Assembly: GCF_021502675.1 (NCBI RefSeq)
Contig: NZ_JAKFHA010000014.1
Location: 106,748-170,747, forward strand
Origin: Yinghuangia soli
Lineage (GTDB): Bacteria > Actinomycetota > Actinomycetes > Streptomycetales > Streptomycetaceae
DNA length: 64,000 bases
Reading direction: 5' to 3'
In this document: positions 26,036-37,502 of the stretch, one piece after another
Layout: the number at the start of each line of letters is the position of its first letter
Numbering within the stretch: the first letter of the stretch is position 1
The notes under the pieces: generated by a model
What the model was told of the DNA's origin: nothing
The model's input: only the letters and a program-made list of their open reading frames with translations
Databases searched by the model: none
Program-made: the position numbers and the translations under genes

Positions 26036-27832
26036 ATGTACGAGGAAGCGCCAGGGCCCGGCAGACGCGTCTGCGACGGCCGGTTCGAACTGCGCGAACG
26101 CCTCGGCAGCGGGGCCATGGGCACGGTGTGGCGGGCCGTCGACACCATGCTGCACCGCGAGGTCGCCCTCAAAGAGGTCCGCGCGCCGCTGGACGCCTCC
26201 GCCGAAGAAGCCGCGGTCATGCACGCCCGCGCGCTGCGCGAGGCCCGCGCCCTCGCCCGGCTGCGCAACCCGCACGTGGTGACGGTCCACCAGGTGGTGG
26301 ACGAAGAACCGTTCCCGTGGATCGTCATGGAACTCGTGCCGGGCCGCACCCTCGCGGCCGTACTCGCCGCGGGCCCGCTGCCCCCGCACACCGCGGCCGC
26401 GATCGGTGCCGACATCCTCGACGCACTGGCCAACGCACACGCGGCCGGTGTCCTGCACCGCGACGTCAAACCCGCGAACGTCCTGATCCAGCCGGACGGC
26501 CGGGCCGTGCTCGTCGACTTCGGCATCGCCGCCGTCGAAGGCGCGTCGTCGGTCACCGCGACCGGCTCTTTCATCGGCACTCTCGAGTACCTCGCCCCCG
26601 AACGCGCCGCCGGCCTGCAGCCCACCGCGGCGACCGACCTGTGGTCGCTCGGCGTGCTGCTGTACGTCGCGGTCGAAGGACGCAGCCCCTTCCGGCGTGC
26701 CAACCAGTGGGCCGTCATATCCGCGATCGTCAACGAGCCGCACGCGCCCGCGACCCAGGCCGGGCCGCTCGCCGGGCTGATCGACGCCCTGCTCGCCAAG
26801 GACCCGGCAGCCCGACCGGACGCCGCAGCGGTCGCCCGCGCGCTCGACGCCGCCAAACAGCCTGGCCCTGCTCCCGGCGCTGCTCCCGGCCCGGCCGCCG
26901 ACCCCGGCCCGCCCGGAGCCTCGGCTGTGGCGAACGCTCCGACCACCCTGAACGCCGCGGCCGGTCCGCCCGCCCCGCCGATACCGCCCGCGGCCCCGGA
27001 CCTCTCCACGGTCACCTCGGGACCGCCGCCGCGCCCCGCCTCGGCTCCGCGTATCCCGGCACCGGCACCGGTAGTGCCAGTGGTACCGGCGCCGCCGGGA
27101 CGAAGACGTACGCGCAACGTCGTCGTCGCCATCGCGGCCGCCGTCCTGCTCGTCGGCGGCGGTGTCGCCGGAACGTTGGTGCTCACCTCCGGCGGCAACG
27201 GCTCCGAGGGCCGGAAGACCGGCGCCGCGGAACCCCCGTCGGCATCCACCACCGCCCCGGCGAACAGCCCCGCTCCCGGCCCCGGCGTGACGACCGGCCC
27301 ACCGCCCGCAACCGCCTCGACCACGCCGGCCGGCACTCCCGCGCCCGCCACCACTCCCCCGGTGTCGACGCCTCCCGCAGGGCCGCCGACCGGCTACGAA
27401 CTCCGCACCCACAGCGCCGGATTCACCGTCGCCGTACCCAAGGGCTGGAAGGAGACCCGGGACAAGTCCGGCAACCCGGCCTACGAGTCGCCGGACGGCA
27501 GTTCCCGCCTCGTGGTGCGCGTCCTGCGCGGCGACACGGCCGACCCCTACGCGGAGCAACTCCGGTCCGCGAACGAGACGCGCGCGTCGGCGTCGTACCC
27601 GGGCTACCGGCAACTCGCCCTGAACCAAGGCACCCGGGACGGCGGCCCATCGGCCACCTGGGAGTACACGTACACGGCTCCCGAGGGCAGTCGCCACCTC
27701 AAGGACATCCGCTGGCGCGTCGGCACGACGAGCTACAACCTCTGGATAGCCGCCCCCGACGGCCCCGCCTGGCCGCAGTACGCCGAGCAACTCGACATCG
27801 CCTTGGCCCACTTCCAGGACACCCGCGCCTGA
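26036..27832 (+). CDS. Membrane Ser/Thr protein kinase 6, with shared C-terminal WEYTY domain
   Basis: A 598-residue kinase and close paralogue of kinase 5: both share VCDGRFELRERLGSGAMG and REVALKEVRAP at the same positions. HRDVKPAN (141-148) and DFG are intact. The linkers on both sides of the membrane helix (VVVAIAAAVLLVGGGVAGTL, about 363-382) are longer and rich in Pro/Ala/Thr. The outer domain (about 451-598) has FTVAVPKGWK, ASYPGYRQLAL and TWEYTY. I infer that kinases 5 and 6 share signal type and possibly substrates. Downstream is a 477-base stretch without genes. Confidence 0.93.
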   Translation: MYEEAPGPGRRVCDGRFELRERLGSGAMGTVWRAVDTMLHREVALKEVRAPLDASAEEAAVMHARALREARALARLRNPHVVTVHQVVDEEPFPWIVMELVPGRTLAAVLAAGPLPPHTAAAIGADILDALANAHAAGVLHRDVKPANVLIQPDGRAVLVDFGIAAVEGASSVTATGSFIGTLEYLAPERAAGLQPTAATDLWSLGVLLYVAVEGRSPFRRANQWAVISAIVNEPHAPATQAGPLAGLIDALLAKDPAARPDAAAVARALDAAKQPGPAPGAAPGPAADPGPPGASAVANAPTTLNAAAGPPAPPIPPAAPDLSTVTSGPPPRPASAPRIPAPAPVVPVVPAPPGRRRTRNVVVAIAAAVLLVGGGVAGTLVLTSGGNGSEGRKTGAAEPPSASTTAPANSPAPGPGVTTGPPPATASTTPAGTPAPATTPPVSTPPAGPPTGYELRTHSAGFTVAVPKGWKETRDKSGNPAYESPDGSSRLVVRVLRGDTADPYAEQLRSANETRASASYPGYRQLALNQGTRDGGPSATWEYTYTAPEGSRHLKDIRWRVGTTSYNLWIAAPDGPAWPQYAEQLDIALAHFQDTRA

Positions 27833-28256
27833 CACCCCCGCGATCCGCCGCCCCCGGACCCGGCACCCGCCACGGCGGCTCGCGCCCCGGTGCGTGACGC
27901 CCCGCGATCCGCCGCAGCCGCCCCGGAACCGGCGCCCGCCTCGCCCCCGGCACCCACTCCTGCCGTTCACGCCCTCGGCGGCCAGGCCCGCCGCCACGCA
28001 ACAGCGGCGGGCGCGAGACTTCACGCCGGGTCGGCACACCCACGCGACGCGGGCGGAACCGGCGGACGCGCCTCGGCTCCTGCGGACCTTCCGCCCCCAC
28101 TACGGCGGCTGGCGTTCCGCTGCCACCCGTCCTGCCGCCACGCGGCAGCGGCCGAACGGTGTCTCCCATCCGGGCGGCGCACGCCGACGAGCCGCAGGTC
28201 GAACCCAGGACGCTTCCAGCCCTCGTCGCTCTCTCCCCCGCCCGTCCGAAACGCGA
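27833..28256. other. Non-coding GC-rich stretch with an imperfect direct repeat
   Basis: This part of the 477-base gap between kinase 6 and guaB3 has no credible gene. A segment starting CCCGCGATCCGCCGC at about 27836 recurs at about 27900 with similar following bases (CCCGGACCCGGCACCCGCC-like). Reading frames are Arg/Pro-rich and lack ribosome sites. Confidence 0.5.
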
Positions 28257-28293
28257 CGGCGGCCCGGTCCCCCCGCAGGGGGCCGGGCCGCCG
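28257..28293 (-). terminator. Terminator after guaB3
   Basis: CGGCGGCCCGG (28257-28267) pairs with CCGGGCCGCCG (28283-28293), and an inner CCCCC/GGGGG stem closes a GCA loop. It lies just downstream of the guaB3 stop on the minus strand. Confidence 0.8.
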
Positions 28294-28309
28294 TGGTGTG
28301 TCGTCCGAC

Positions 28310-29425
28310 TCAGTGGGCCGGGGAGACCGTCACCTCGACCTGCTGGAACTTCTTCAGCTCGGTGTAGCCGGTCGTCGCCATCGCCCGGCGCAGGGCGCCG
28401 AAGAGGTTCATCGAGCCGTCCGAGACGTGCGACGGCCCGTTGAGCACCTCCTCCAGCGTGCCGACCGCGCCCAGGTTCATACGGCGCCCGCGCGGCAGTT
28501 CGGGGTGGTGGGCCTCGGAGCCCCAGTGCACGCCGCCGCCCGGCGCGTCCGTGGCGCGGGCCAGCGCGGAGCCGATCATGACGGCGTCCGCACCGCACGC
28601 GACCGCCTTGGCGATGTCGCCGCTGCGGCCGACGCTGCCGTCCGCGATGACGTGCACGTAGCGGCCGCCCGACTCGTCGAGGTAGTCGCGGCGGGCCTCG
28701 GCCACGTCCGCGACGGCCGTCGCCATCGGCACCGCGACGCCCAGCACGCCGCGCGTGGTGTGCGCCGCGCCGCCGCCGAAGCCGACCAGCACGCCGGCCG
28801 CGCCGGTGCGCATGAGGTGCAGCGCGCCCTGGTAGGTCGCGCAGCCGCCGACGATGACCGGCACGTCGAGGTCGTAGATGAACTGCTTGAGGTTCAGCGG
28901 CTCGGCGCGCCCGGAGACGTGCTCGGCGGACACCGTGGTGCCGCGGATCACGAAGATGTCCACGCCCGCGTCGATCACGGCCTTGTGGTACTGCGCGGTG
29001 CGCTGCGGCGAGAGCGCCGCCGCGGTCACCACACCCGCGTCGCGGATCTGCTTGATGCGCTCGCCGATCAGCTCGGCCTTGATCGGCTCCGCGTAGATCT
29101 CCTGCATGCGCCGGGTGGCGGAGGCCTCGTCGAGCGTGCCGATCTCCTGGAGCAGCGCGGTCGGGTCCTCGTAGCGGGTCCACAGGCCTTCGAGGTTGAG
29201 CACCCCGAGGCCGCCCATCCGGCCCACCGCGATCGCCGTCTCCGGCGAGACCACACTGTCCATCGGCGCGGTCAGGAACGGCAGCTCGAACCGGTACGCA
29301 TCGATCTGCCAGGCGATCGAGACCTCTTCGGGGTCCCGGGTGCGCCGGCTCGGGACGATGGCGACGTCGTCGAAGTGGAAGGCACGCCGTCCGCGCTTGC
29401 CTCGACCGATCTCGACCTCAGTCAC
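28310..29425 (-). CDS. guaB3: GuaB3-family IMP dehydrogenase-related protein
   Basis: A 371-residue TIM-barrel protein of the actinobacterial GuaB3 family. It opens with VEIGRGKRGRRAFHFDDVAI and has LPFLTAPMDSVVSPETAI, GGCATYQGALHLMRTGAAGV and ADGSVGRSGDIAKAVACGAD. It lacks the two CBS domains of true IMP dehydrogenase and the GSICTT catalytic loop. Some GuaB3-type enzymes reduce GMP or differ in activity, so a role in purine salvage or regulation is possible. GTG at 29425 has AGGAGAGG upstream and matches the family start; longer forms are rejected. It follows guaB but a strong hairpin lies between them. Confidence 0.92.
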   Translation of the reverse strand: MTEVEIGRGKRGRRAFHFDDVAIVPSRRTRDPEEVSIAWQIDAYRFELPFLTAPMDSVVSPETAIAVGRMGGLGVLNLEGLWTRYEDPTALLQEIGTLDEASATRRMQEIYAEPIKAELIGERIKQIRDAGVVTAAALSPQRTAQYHKAVIDAGVDIFVIRGTTVSAEHVSGRAEPLNLKQFIYDLDVPVIVGGCATYQGALHLMRTGAAGVLVGFGGGAAHTTRGVLGVAVPMATAVADVAEARRDYLDESGGRYVHVIADGSVGRSGDIAKAVACGADAVMIGSALARATDAPGGGVHWGSEAHHPELPRGRRMNLGAVGTLEEVLNGPSHVSDGSMNLFGALRRAMATTGYTELKKFQQVEVTVSPAH

Positions 29426-29580
29426 GTTGCGCCTCTCCTGCCGTTCTCGGGTGCTCGGCGTCCGGTCGGACCGCCGAGCGGACGTACCGCCGGTCCGCGC
29501 GGGCCTGTCGTGGGGACAGCCGCCCGTGCGGTGCGCGGTTTCGGGCCGCCGTTCATACGACAGGCCCGCGGACAAGCGTA

Positions 29581-29617
29581 CGGGGCGGCCCGGAACCTCA
29601 GGTTCCCGACCGCCCCG
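29581..29617 (-). terminator. Terminator between guaB and guaB3
   Basis: CGGGGCGG (29581-29588) pairs with CCGCCCCG (29610-29617), enclosing a GGAACC/GGTTCC inner stem and a TCA loop. It follows the guaB stop on the minus strand, so the two genes are probably separate transcripts. Confidence 0.75.
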
Positions 29618-29632
29618 GACGGAAAACTCCGG

Positions 29633-31351
<1,719 letters not shown>

Positions 31352-31419
31352 CTACTCGGCTCCGACGGGCCTTGGACCCAGGACCGCCCGGCCGCCGGGA
31401 CCCGCCGCCCCGGACCGGG

Positions 31420-31644
31420 TCAGCAGCGCTCGCCGACCGGGCGGCGGCCCGCCGGATTCGCGTCCACCTCGGCGAGCAGCGCCTGGAAGAGCCGGGACAC
31501 CCGGTCCCCGGAAGTACGCGCGGACCGGCGGCGCAGCGTCTCCACGAACTCGTCGTCGCGGCGCAGGAGCCCCAGATCGGCGAGCGCCCGCGGGGTCGGC
31601 GGGCCGACCCGCAACTTCCGCATCCCGGGGATCCCTGCGTTCAC
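31420..31644 (-). CDS. Small protein translationally coupled to the ShbA-type sigma factor
   Basis: A 74-residue basic protein whose ATG overlaps the sigma stop in an ATGA junction, so the two are probably translated together. The sequence holds [20 protein letters not shown] and [16 protein letters not shown], mostly helical, with no membrane segment. In Mycobacterium the anti-sigma gene rsdA occupies this place next to sigD. This protein is far too short to match it and lacks a transmembrane part, so an anti-sigma or sigma-partner role is only a guess from position. Confidence 0.75.
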   Translation of the reverse strand: MNAGIPGMRKLRVGPPTPRALADLGLLRRDDEFVETLRRRSARTSGDRVSRLFQALLAEVDANPAGRRPVGERC

Positions 31645-32255
31645 GCGGTCATCTCCTCCTCGGCCAGCGCGCGGAGCCGGGACAGCGCCCGGTGCTGCGC
31701 GACCCGCACGGCGCCCGGCGACATGCCCATGGCGCGGCCGGTCTCCTCCGCGGACAGGCCCACGGCGACCCGCAGGACGAGGAGTTCACGCAGGTTGTCG
31801 GGCAGCCGGCCGAGCAGCGCGCGGGCCTGGGCGGCGTCGCTGCGCCGCACCACCTGGTCCTCGGGACCCGGGTAGTCGTCGATGGCCTCGGGCAGATCGC
31901 AGGTCGGCACCGCGGCGCGGACCGCGGCCCGCTGCACGTCGACCACCTTGTGCGCGGCGATGCCGAAGACGAACGCCTCGAACGGGCGCCCCTCGTCGCG
32001 GTAGCGCGGCAGTGCGGACAGCACCGCGAGGCACACTTCCTGGGCCGCGTCGTCCGCGGCATGCTCGGCGCCGGGCACCCGGCCGAGCCTCGCCCGGCAG
32101 TACCGCAGCACCAGCGGGCGCACGTATGCCAGGAGTTCGTCGGTGGCCTGCAGGTCCCCCTGGACAGCCCGGACGACCACGGCACGCATGCCGTCGTCTG
32201 CCCGGCTGTCGGCCCTGTCCGGTCTGTCCGGCATGCGCTCGGCGATCCCGCCCAT
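31641..32255 (-). CDS. shbA: Sigma-70 family (ECF-type) factor, ShbA-like
   Basis: A 204-residue sigma factor. Region 2 covers about residues 45-110, including [28 protein letters not shown] and [20 protein letters not shown]. Region 4 holds [20 protein letters not shown] and [20 protein letters not shown]. Its place between bldM and guaB matches ShbA of Streptomyces, reported to drive the main sigma gene hrdB, and SigD of mycobacteria. The symbol rests on likeness and synteny. A CATACT box ends 8 bases before the ATG, so the transcript may be leaderless. The stop overlaps the start of a 74-residue protein. Confidence 0.83.
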   Translation of the reverse strand: MGGIAERMPDRPDRADSRADDGMRAVVVRAVQGDLQATDELLAYVRPLVLRYCRARLGRVPGAEHAADDAAQEVCLAVLSALPRYRDEGRPFEAFVFGIAAHKVVDVQRAAVRAAVPTCDLPEAIDDYPGPEDQVVRRSDAAQARALLGRLPDNLRELLVLRVAVGLSAEETGRAMGMSPGAVRVAQHRALSRLRALAEEEMTA

Positions 32256-32262
32256 GAGATTC

Positions 32263-32268
32263 AGTATG
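32263..32268 (-). promoter_or_regulatory. Probable -10 box for the shbA-type gene (leaderless)
   Basis: On the minus strand, CATACT ends 8 bases before the ATG in the context GGCATACTG, which also precedes the chorismate mutase leader at the same distance. There is no ribosome site in the short gap. Confidence 0.45.
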
Positions 32269-32340
32269 CCGGGCCGCGGACCCTGCGGTTCGCCCCGGTC
32301 GTCCCGGAGGCCTCCCGCAGGGCCGTGATCCCTCGGCGAA

Positions 32341-32952
32341 TCAGCGCACGAGGCCCCATCGGAAGCCCAGTGCGACCGCGTGCGCGCGGTCCGAGGCGCC
32401 GAGCTTCTTGAACAGCCGGCGCGCGTGCGTCTTGACGGTGTCCTCGGACAGGAACAGCTCGCGGCCGATCTCCGCGTTGCTCCGGCCGTGGCTCATGCCC
32501 TCGAGGACCTGGATCTCCCGGGCCGTGAGGGTCGGCGCGACGCCCATGTCCGCGGAGCGGAGCCGGCGCGGGGCCAGCCGCCACGTCGGGTCGGCGAGCG
32601 CCTGCGAGACGGTGGCGCGCAGTTCCGCGCGCGACGCGTCCTTGTGCAGGTAGCCGCGGGCACCCGCGGCGACCGCGAGGGCCACGCCGTCGAGGTCCTC
32701 GGCCATCGTCAGCATGATCACCCGGGCCCCCGGGTCGCCGGCCAGCAGCCGCCGTACGGCCTCCACACCGCCGAGCCCGGGCATGCGCACGTCCATGAGC
32801 ACGAGGTCGGAGCGCTCGGCGCCCCAGCGGCGCAGCACCTCCTCGCCGCTCGTGGCGGTCGTCACCCGCTCGACGCCGGGCACCGTGGCCACCGCGCGCC
32901 GCAGCGTCTCCCGAACCAGCGGGGAATCGTCGCAGACCAGGACGGTCGTCAT
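32341..32952 (-). CDS. bldM: Atypical response regulator BldM
   Basis: A 203-residue regulator of aerial growth and sporulation, the same length as Streptomyces BldM. The receiver domain (1-120) opens [19 protein letters not shown] and has Asp54 in [14 protein letters not shown]. The C-terminal LuxR-type helix-turn-helix reads [20 protein letters not shown] and [20 protein letters not shown], ending in [12 protein letters not shown]. BldM is known to work with little or no phosphorylation, alone or with WhiI. ATG at 32952 gives the family length; a longer frame is not used. It is divergent from whiD. Confidence 0.96.
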   Translation of the reverse strand: MTTVLVCDDSPLVRETLRRAVATVPGVERVTTATSGEEVLRRWGAERSDLVLMDVRMPGLGGVEAVRRLLAGDPGARVIMLTMAEDLDGVALAVAAGARGYLHKDASRAELRATVSQALADPTWRLAPRRLRSADMGVAPTLTAREIQVLEGMSHGRSNAEIGRELFLSEDTVKTHARRLFKKLGASDRAHAVALGFRWGLVR

Positions 32953-33420
32953 CGCCGGCCTCCGCAGCAGATCCGCGTCACGTTGAGCCTCCACGCCTGT
33001 ACGTTCCGTTGCCTTCGCGATCGGTGATCAAAAAGTGTGGCCCGCCCGCCCTGTGCACGGGAGCCGAACCGCCGACCGCCTCATTCATCACCAACGACCG
33101 TCACCCGAAAGGGTTACGGGGTCGAGTCGCGGGTAGTTCGGGGACCTTCGGCCCGCCGCTACCACAACGAGCCGACCCCATCGGAGGGCACGCCGACGCG
33201 GTGACCTTTCCGAGCGACACGCGCTCACCCGCCAGAGGCACATATTTTTTACTGGTTTTCGCGCATAAGACCGATATATGCATGGAACTGATCATTCTGT
33301 GGCACTTTCGCACCATCGTTTGATCGCATGGTCATGCCACCTCTTGCGGAGCGATCCGCACAGTGACCGTGACGGCACAGGTACGACCCTGCAATTGCCC
33401 CTGAACCCGAGGGACGACTC
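32953..33420. promoter_or_regulatory. bldM-whiD divergent regulatory region
   Basis: A 468-base gap between two developmental genes facing apart. It includes an unusually AT-rich patch around 33240-33330 and the near-palindrome TCACCCGAAAGGGTTA (33101-33116). No gene was recognised inside. Promoters for both genes must lie here, but I cannot place -10 or -35 boxes with confidence. Confidence 0.65.
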
Positions 33421-33732
33421 ATGGCTGATTTCTCACGGCTCCCCGGCCCGAACGCCGACCTGTGGGACTGGCAGTTGTCCGCCGCCTGCCGAGGTGTCGA
33501 CAGCGCGCTGTTCTTCCACCCGGAGGGCGAACGCGGCGCGGCGAGGGTCGCGCGGGAGGCTGCGGCCAAGGAGGTGTGCCAGCGCTGCCCGGTCCGCATG
33601 CAGTGCGCGCAACACGCGCTCGCGGTACGCGAACCTTACGGCGTCTGGGGCGGCCTCACCGAGGACGACCGCGTCGAAATGGACGGCAGGCGCCGGATGC
33701 TCAACAGGACCGATGTGACCACCGCGGGGTGA
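33421..33732 (+). CDS. whiD: WhiB-family iron-sulfur regulator WhiD
   Basis: A 103-residue protein of the Wbl family, whose [4Fe-4S] cluster senses NO or oxygen and which binds the main sigma factor. The four cluster cysteines are Cys23, Cys53, Cys56 and Cys62, with the family GVWGG at residues 74-78 and EGERGAARVAREAAAKEVC between. The N-terminus MADFSRLPGPNADLWDWQL closely matches what I recall of Streptomyces WhiD, needed for late spore maturation. It is a little shorter than that protein at the C-terminus. A strong terminator follows. Confidence 0.95.
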   Translation: MADFSRLPGPNADLWDWQLSAACRGVDSALFFHPEGERGAARVAREAAAKEVCQRCPVRMQCAQHALAVREPYGVWGGLTEDDRVEMDGRRRMLNRTDVTTAG

Positions 33733-33738
33733 CCCGCA

Positions 33739-33786
33739 GATGACGGTGCCCCCGTCCCGAGGATTCGGGACGGGGGCACCGTCATC
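33739..33786 (+). terminator. Strong terminator after whiD
   Basis: A perfect 22-base-pair stem runs from 33739-33760 to 33765-33786 with a 4-base GGAT loop. It would also block transcription from the convergent SDR gene. Confidence 0.9.
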
Positions 33787-33855
33787 CTGCGCGGAGCGGG
33801 GGCCGGGGCCGGCACGACACGTGTCGTACGCGGCCGCGGCACCGGGCCGCCGGCC

Positions 33856-34665
33856 TCACATGCCGAAGGCGGACAGGTCCAGCTCCCACATCGCGGGCCA
33901 GTCCTTGCCGCGCAGCAGCGCGTCGGTGCCGCCGTCCGAGAAGACCACCGAGCCGACGAAGAACGTCGACTCCGGGCCGAGCAGGAACGCGGTGAGCGCC
34001 GCGATCTCCTCCGGGCGGCCGCCGCGGCCGATCGGCAGCGGGAACATCTTCATGCCCTCGGCGGTCAGCGGGTCGACCTTGCCCGCCGCGGTCATCGGGG
34101 TCTCGATGAGGCCCGGGGCGATCGCGTTGAGGCGGATGCCCGCGCCGATCCACTCCTCCGAGACGCCCTTCGTGCGCACGTAGTACGCCAGCGCCGCCTT
34201 GGCCGCCGGGTACGAGCCCAGCGGATCCTTGTCGGCCGCCTCGCGCGCCGCTGCCTCGTCGCCGGCCAGGCACAGCTCGGCCAGCTCCACCGGCCAGTTC
34301 GGCTGGCACGTCGTGGAGTTCGAGCTCACCAGCACGACCGACGGCTTCTCGGCCTTGGCCAGCAGCGGGCGCAGGCCTTCGAGCAGCACGATCGCGCCGA
34401 AGTAGTTCACCGACACCATCAGCGAACCGGGGCGGCCGGTCGCCGCGGCCAGGCCCGCGAACGGCGCGAAGCCGTCCAGGGAGTCCCCGGCGAGCTCGGT
34501 GATCCGCTCGACCGCCTCGGCGCGCCCCTCGGCCGTGGACAGGTCCACGTTCACGTCGCTGCCCTGCAGGTCGACGCCGATGACCCGGTGCCCGTCCGCC
34601 TCCAGACGGGCCTTGGTGGCCGCCCCGAGGCCCGAAGCCGCACCAGTGATCGCGTACGTACCCAT
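33856..34665 (-). CDS. Short-chain dehydrogenase/reductase
   Basis: A 269-residue classical SDR. Residues 7-14 give the cofactor loop TGAASGLG, a catalytic Ser lies in VLVSSNSTT near 115-117, and the catalytic pair is Tyr152 and Lys156 in SYPAAK. NAIAPGLIETPM follows. The shape resembles 3-alpha-hydroxysteroid dehydrogenase-like or carveol-dehydrogenase-like SDRs, so the substrate may be an alcohol or ketone of terpene or steroid type, which is only a guess. It lies downstream of groEL but is separated from it by a hairpin and about 300 bases. Confidence 0.87.
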   Translation of the reverse strand: MGTYAITGAASGLGAATKARLEADGHRVIGVDLQGSDVNVDLSTAEGRAEAVERITELAGDSLDGFAPFAGLAAATGRPGSLMVSVNYFGAIVLLEGLRPLLAKAEKPSVVLVSSNSTTCQPNWPVELAELCLAGDEAAAREAADKDPLGSYPAAKAALAYYVRTKGVSEEWIGAGIRLNAIAPGLIETPMTAAGKVDPLTAEGMKMFPLPIGRGGRPEEIAALTAFLLGPESTFFVGSVVFSDGGTDALLRGKDWPAMWELDLSAFGM

Positions 34666-34971
34666 GGTTCTCCCTTGTTCTTGGCCGTTGGCCGCCGAAC
34701 CCTGCCGCAGCGGTGTTCTGACGCAACGTCAGGCGCGGCACTGCCTGCACTTTCGCAGAACGCGTCCGCACCTGGAAGGACCCCGCGCTGTGACGCTCAC
34801 CAGGTACGCGAACGGGCCCGGCCCCCGAAGGGGACCGGGCCCGCAAGCTCGGTGCAGACGTACCACGCGCCCGCGGCCGGCCGGGCCGACCACTGCGCCG
34901 CGACCGCCGGGCGGACCCGGCAGCTACGTACGTCCGAACCTATCTACGCCAGTACCGATGCGATGTCCGCG
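34666..34971. other. 306-base gap between the SDR gene and groEL
   Basis: This stretch holds the promoter region of the SDR gene and the terminator listed separately at 34813-34843. I see no further gene or RNA. The segment at 34711-34745, including TCTGACGCAACGTCAG, is a possible operator (CTGACG..CGTCAG inverted repeat). Confidence 0.5.
34813..34843 (-). terminator. Terminator downstream of groEL
   Basis: CGGGCCCGG (34813-34821) pairs with CCGGGCCCG (34835-34843), with an inner CCCC/GGGG stem. It lies about 130 bases past the groEL stop on the minus strand. Confidence 0.7.
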
Positions 34972-36735
<1,764 letters not shown>

Positions 36736-36739
36736 GATG

Positions 36740-37048
36740 TCACTTCTCGATGATCGCGAGAACGTCGCGCGCCGAGAGGACGAGGTACTCCTCGCCGTTG
36801 TACTTCACCTCGGTGCCGCCGTACTTGCTGTACAGGACAACGTCGCCGACCTTCACGTCGAGCGGCAGGCGCTGCCCGTCCTCGAAGCGGCCCGGGCCGA
36901 CGGCCAGGACGACGCCCTCCTGGGGCTTCTCCTTCGCCGTGTCCGGAATGACCAGGCCCGAGGCCGTGGTCTGCTCGGCTTCGAGCGTCTGGACCACGAT
37001 GCGGTCCTCAAGCGGCTTGATGGCAACCTTGGTGCTGGCGGTCGTCAC
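36740..37048 (-). CDS. groES: Co-chaperonin GroES
   Basis: A 102-residue co-chaperonin that caps the GroEL ring. The family signature [20 protein letters not shown] opens the protein. A mobile-loop region [19 protein letters not shown] follows, then VLAVGPGR and [20 protein letters not shown]. It is first in the groES-groEL transcript. The promoter region carries two CIRCE operators about 100-170 bases upstream, so HrcA repression relieved by heat is the expected control. Confidence 0.98.
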   Translation of the reverse strand: MTTASTKVAIKPLEDRIVVQTLEAEQTTASGLVIPDTAKEKPQEGVVLAVGPGRFEDGQRLPLDVKVGDVVLYSKYGGTEVKYNGEEYLVLSARDVLAIIEK

Positions 37049-37143
37049 GATCCGACCTCCCCCTTCGGAGATCTCACGGGGTAATTGTCAGGTGGCGACC
37101 AGGTAAGCCCGTCGTCGCGGGTGCCGGACCTGCCCGTCGCGTG

Positions 37144-37170
37144 TTGGCACACTCATAGGGAGAGTGCCAA
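37144..37170. promoter_or_regulatory. CIRCE operator 1 (HrcA box)
   Basis: TTGGCACAC (37144-37152), nine bases, then GAGTGCCAA (37162-37170). One mismatch from the CIRCE inverted repeat. It lies upstream of groES. Confidence 0.9.
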
Positions 37171-37190
37171 TCACAGACCCTAAGGTCCGC

Positions 37191-37217
37191 TTAGCACTCC
37201 GTCAACTAGAGTGCCAA
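37191..37217. promoter_or_regulatory. CIRCE operator 2 (HrcA box)
   Basis: TTAGCACTC (37191-37199), nine bases, then GAGTGCCAA (37209-37217). It is close to the consensus TTAGCACTC-N9-GAGTGCTAA. The two boxes are 47 bases apart centre to centre. Confidence 0.93.
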
Positions 37218-37502
37218 TCATCGGGGCCTCGGTCCCACCTGCGGGGGAACGCGGAGCCCTTTCAGGGGGCGATTCCGTGGAGCTCTCGCCGGGCCGTGAT
37301 CACGCCGGACGACTGCGGCAAAGCGGCCTCCCTGTCCCCTGATTTGGAGCCCCGCCACCGGGTCGTGGCGTCGGCGTGTGCGCCGGGGGGCGTGGGGCGA
37401 GTCCGGCAACTTCCTGGTGTTCATGCGGAGTTCATCGGGGCGCAGTGGCCTGCCGGCCAGGCCGGGCGATCATGGGAGGTCCAGCAGAATCGGGGAGGTC
37501 CT

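Noticed and set aside
33009-33323. 104-codon plus-strand frame between bldM and whiD
   Set aside because: It lies across the regulatory gap, has no good ribosome site and no family motif.
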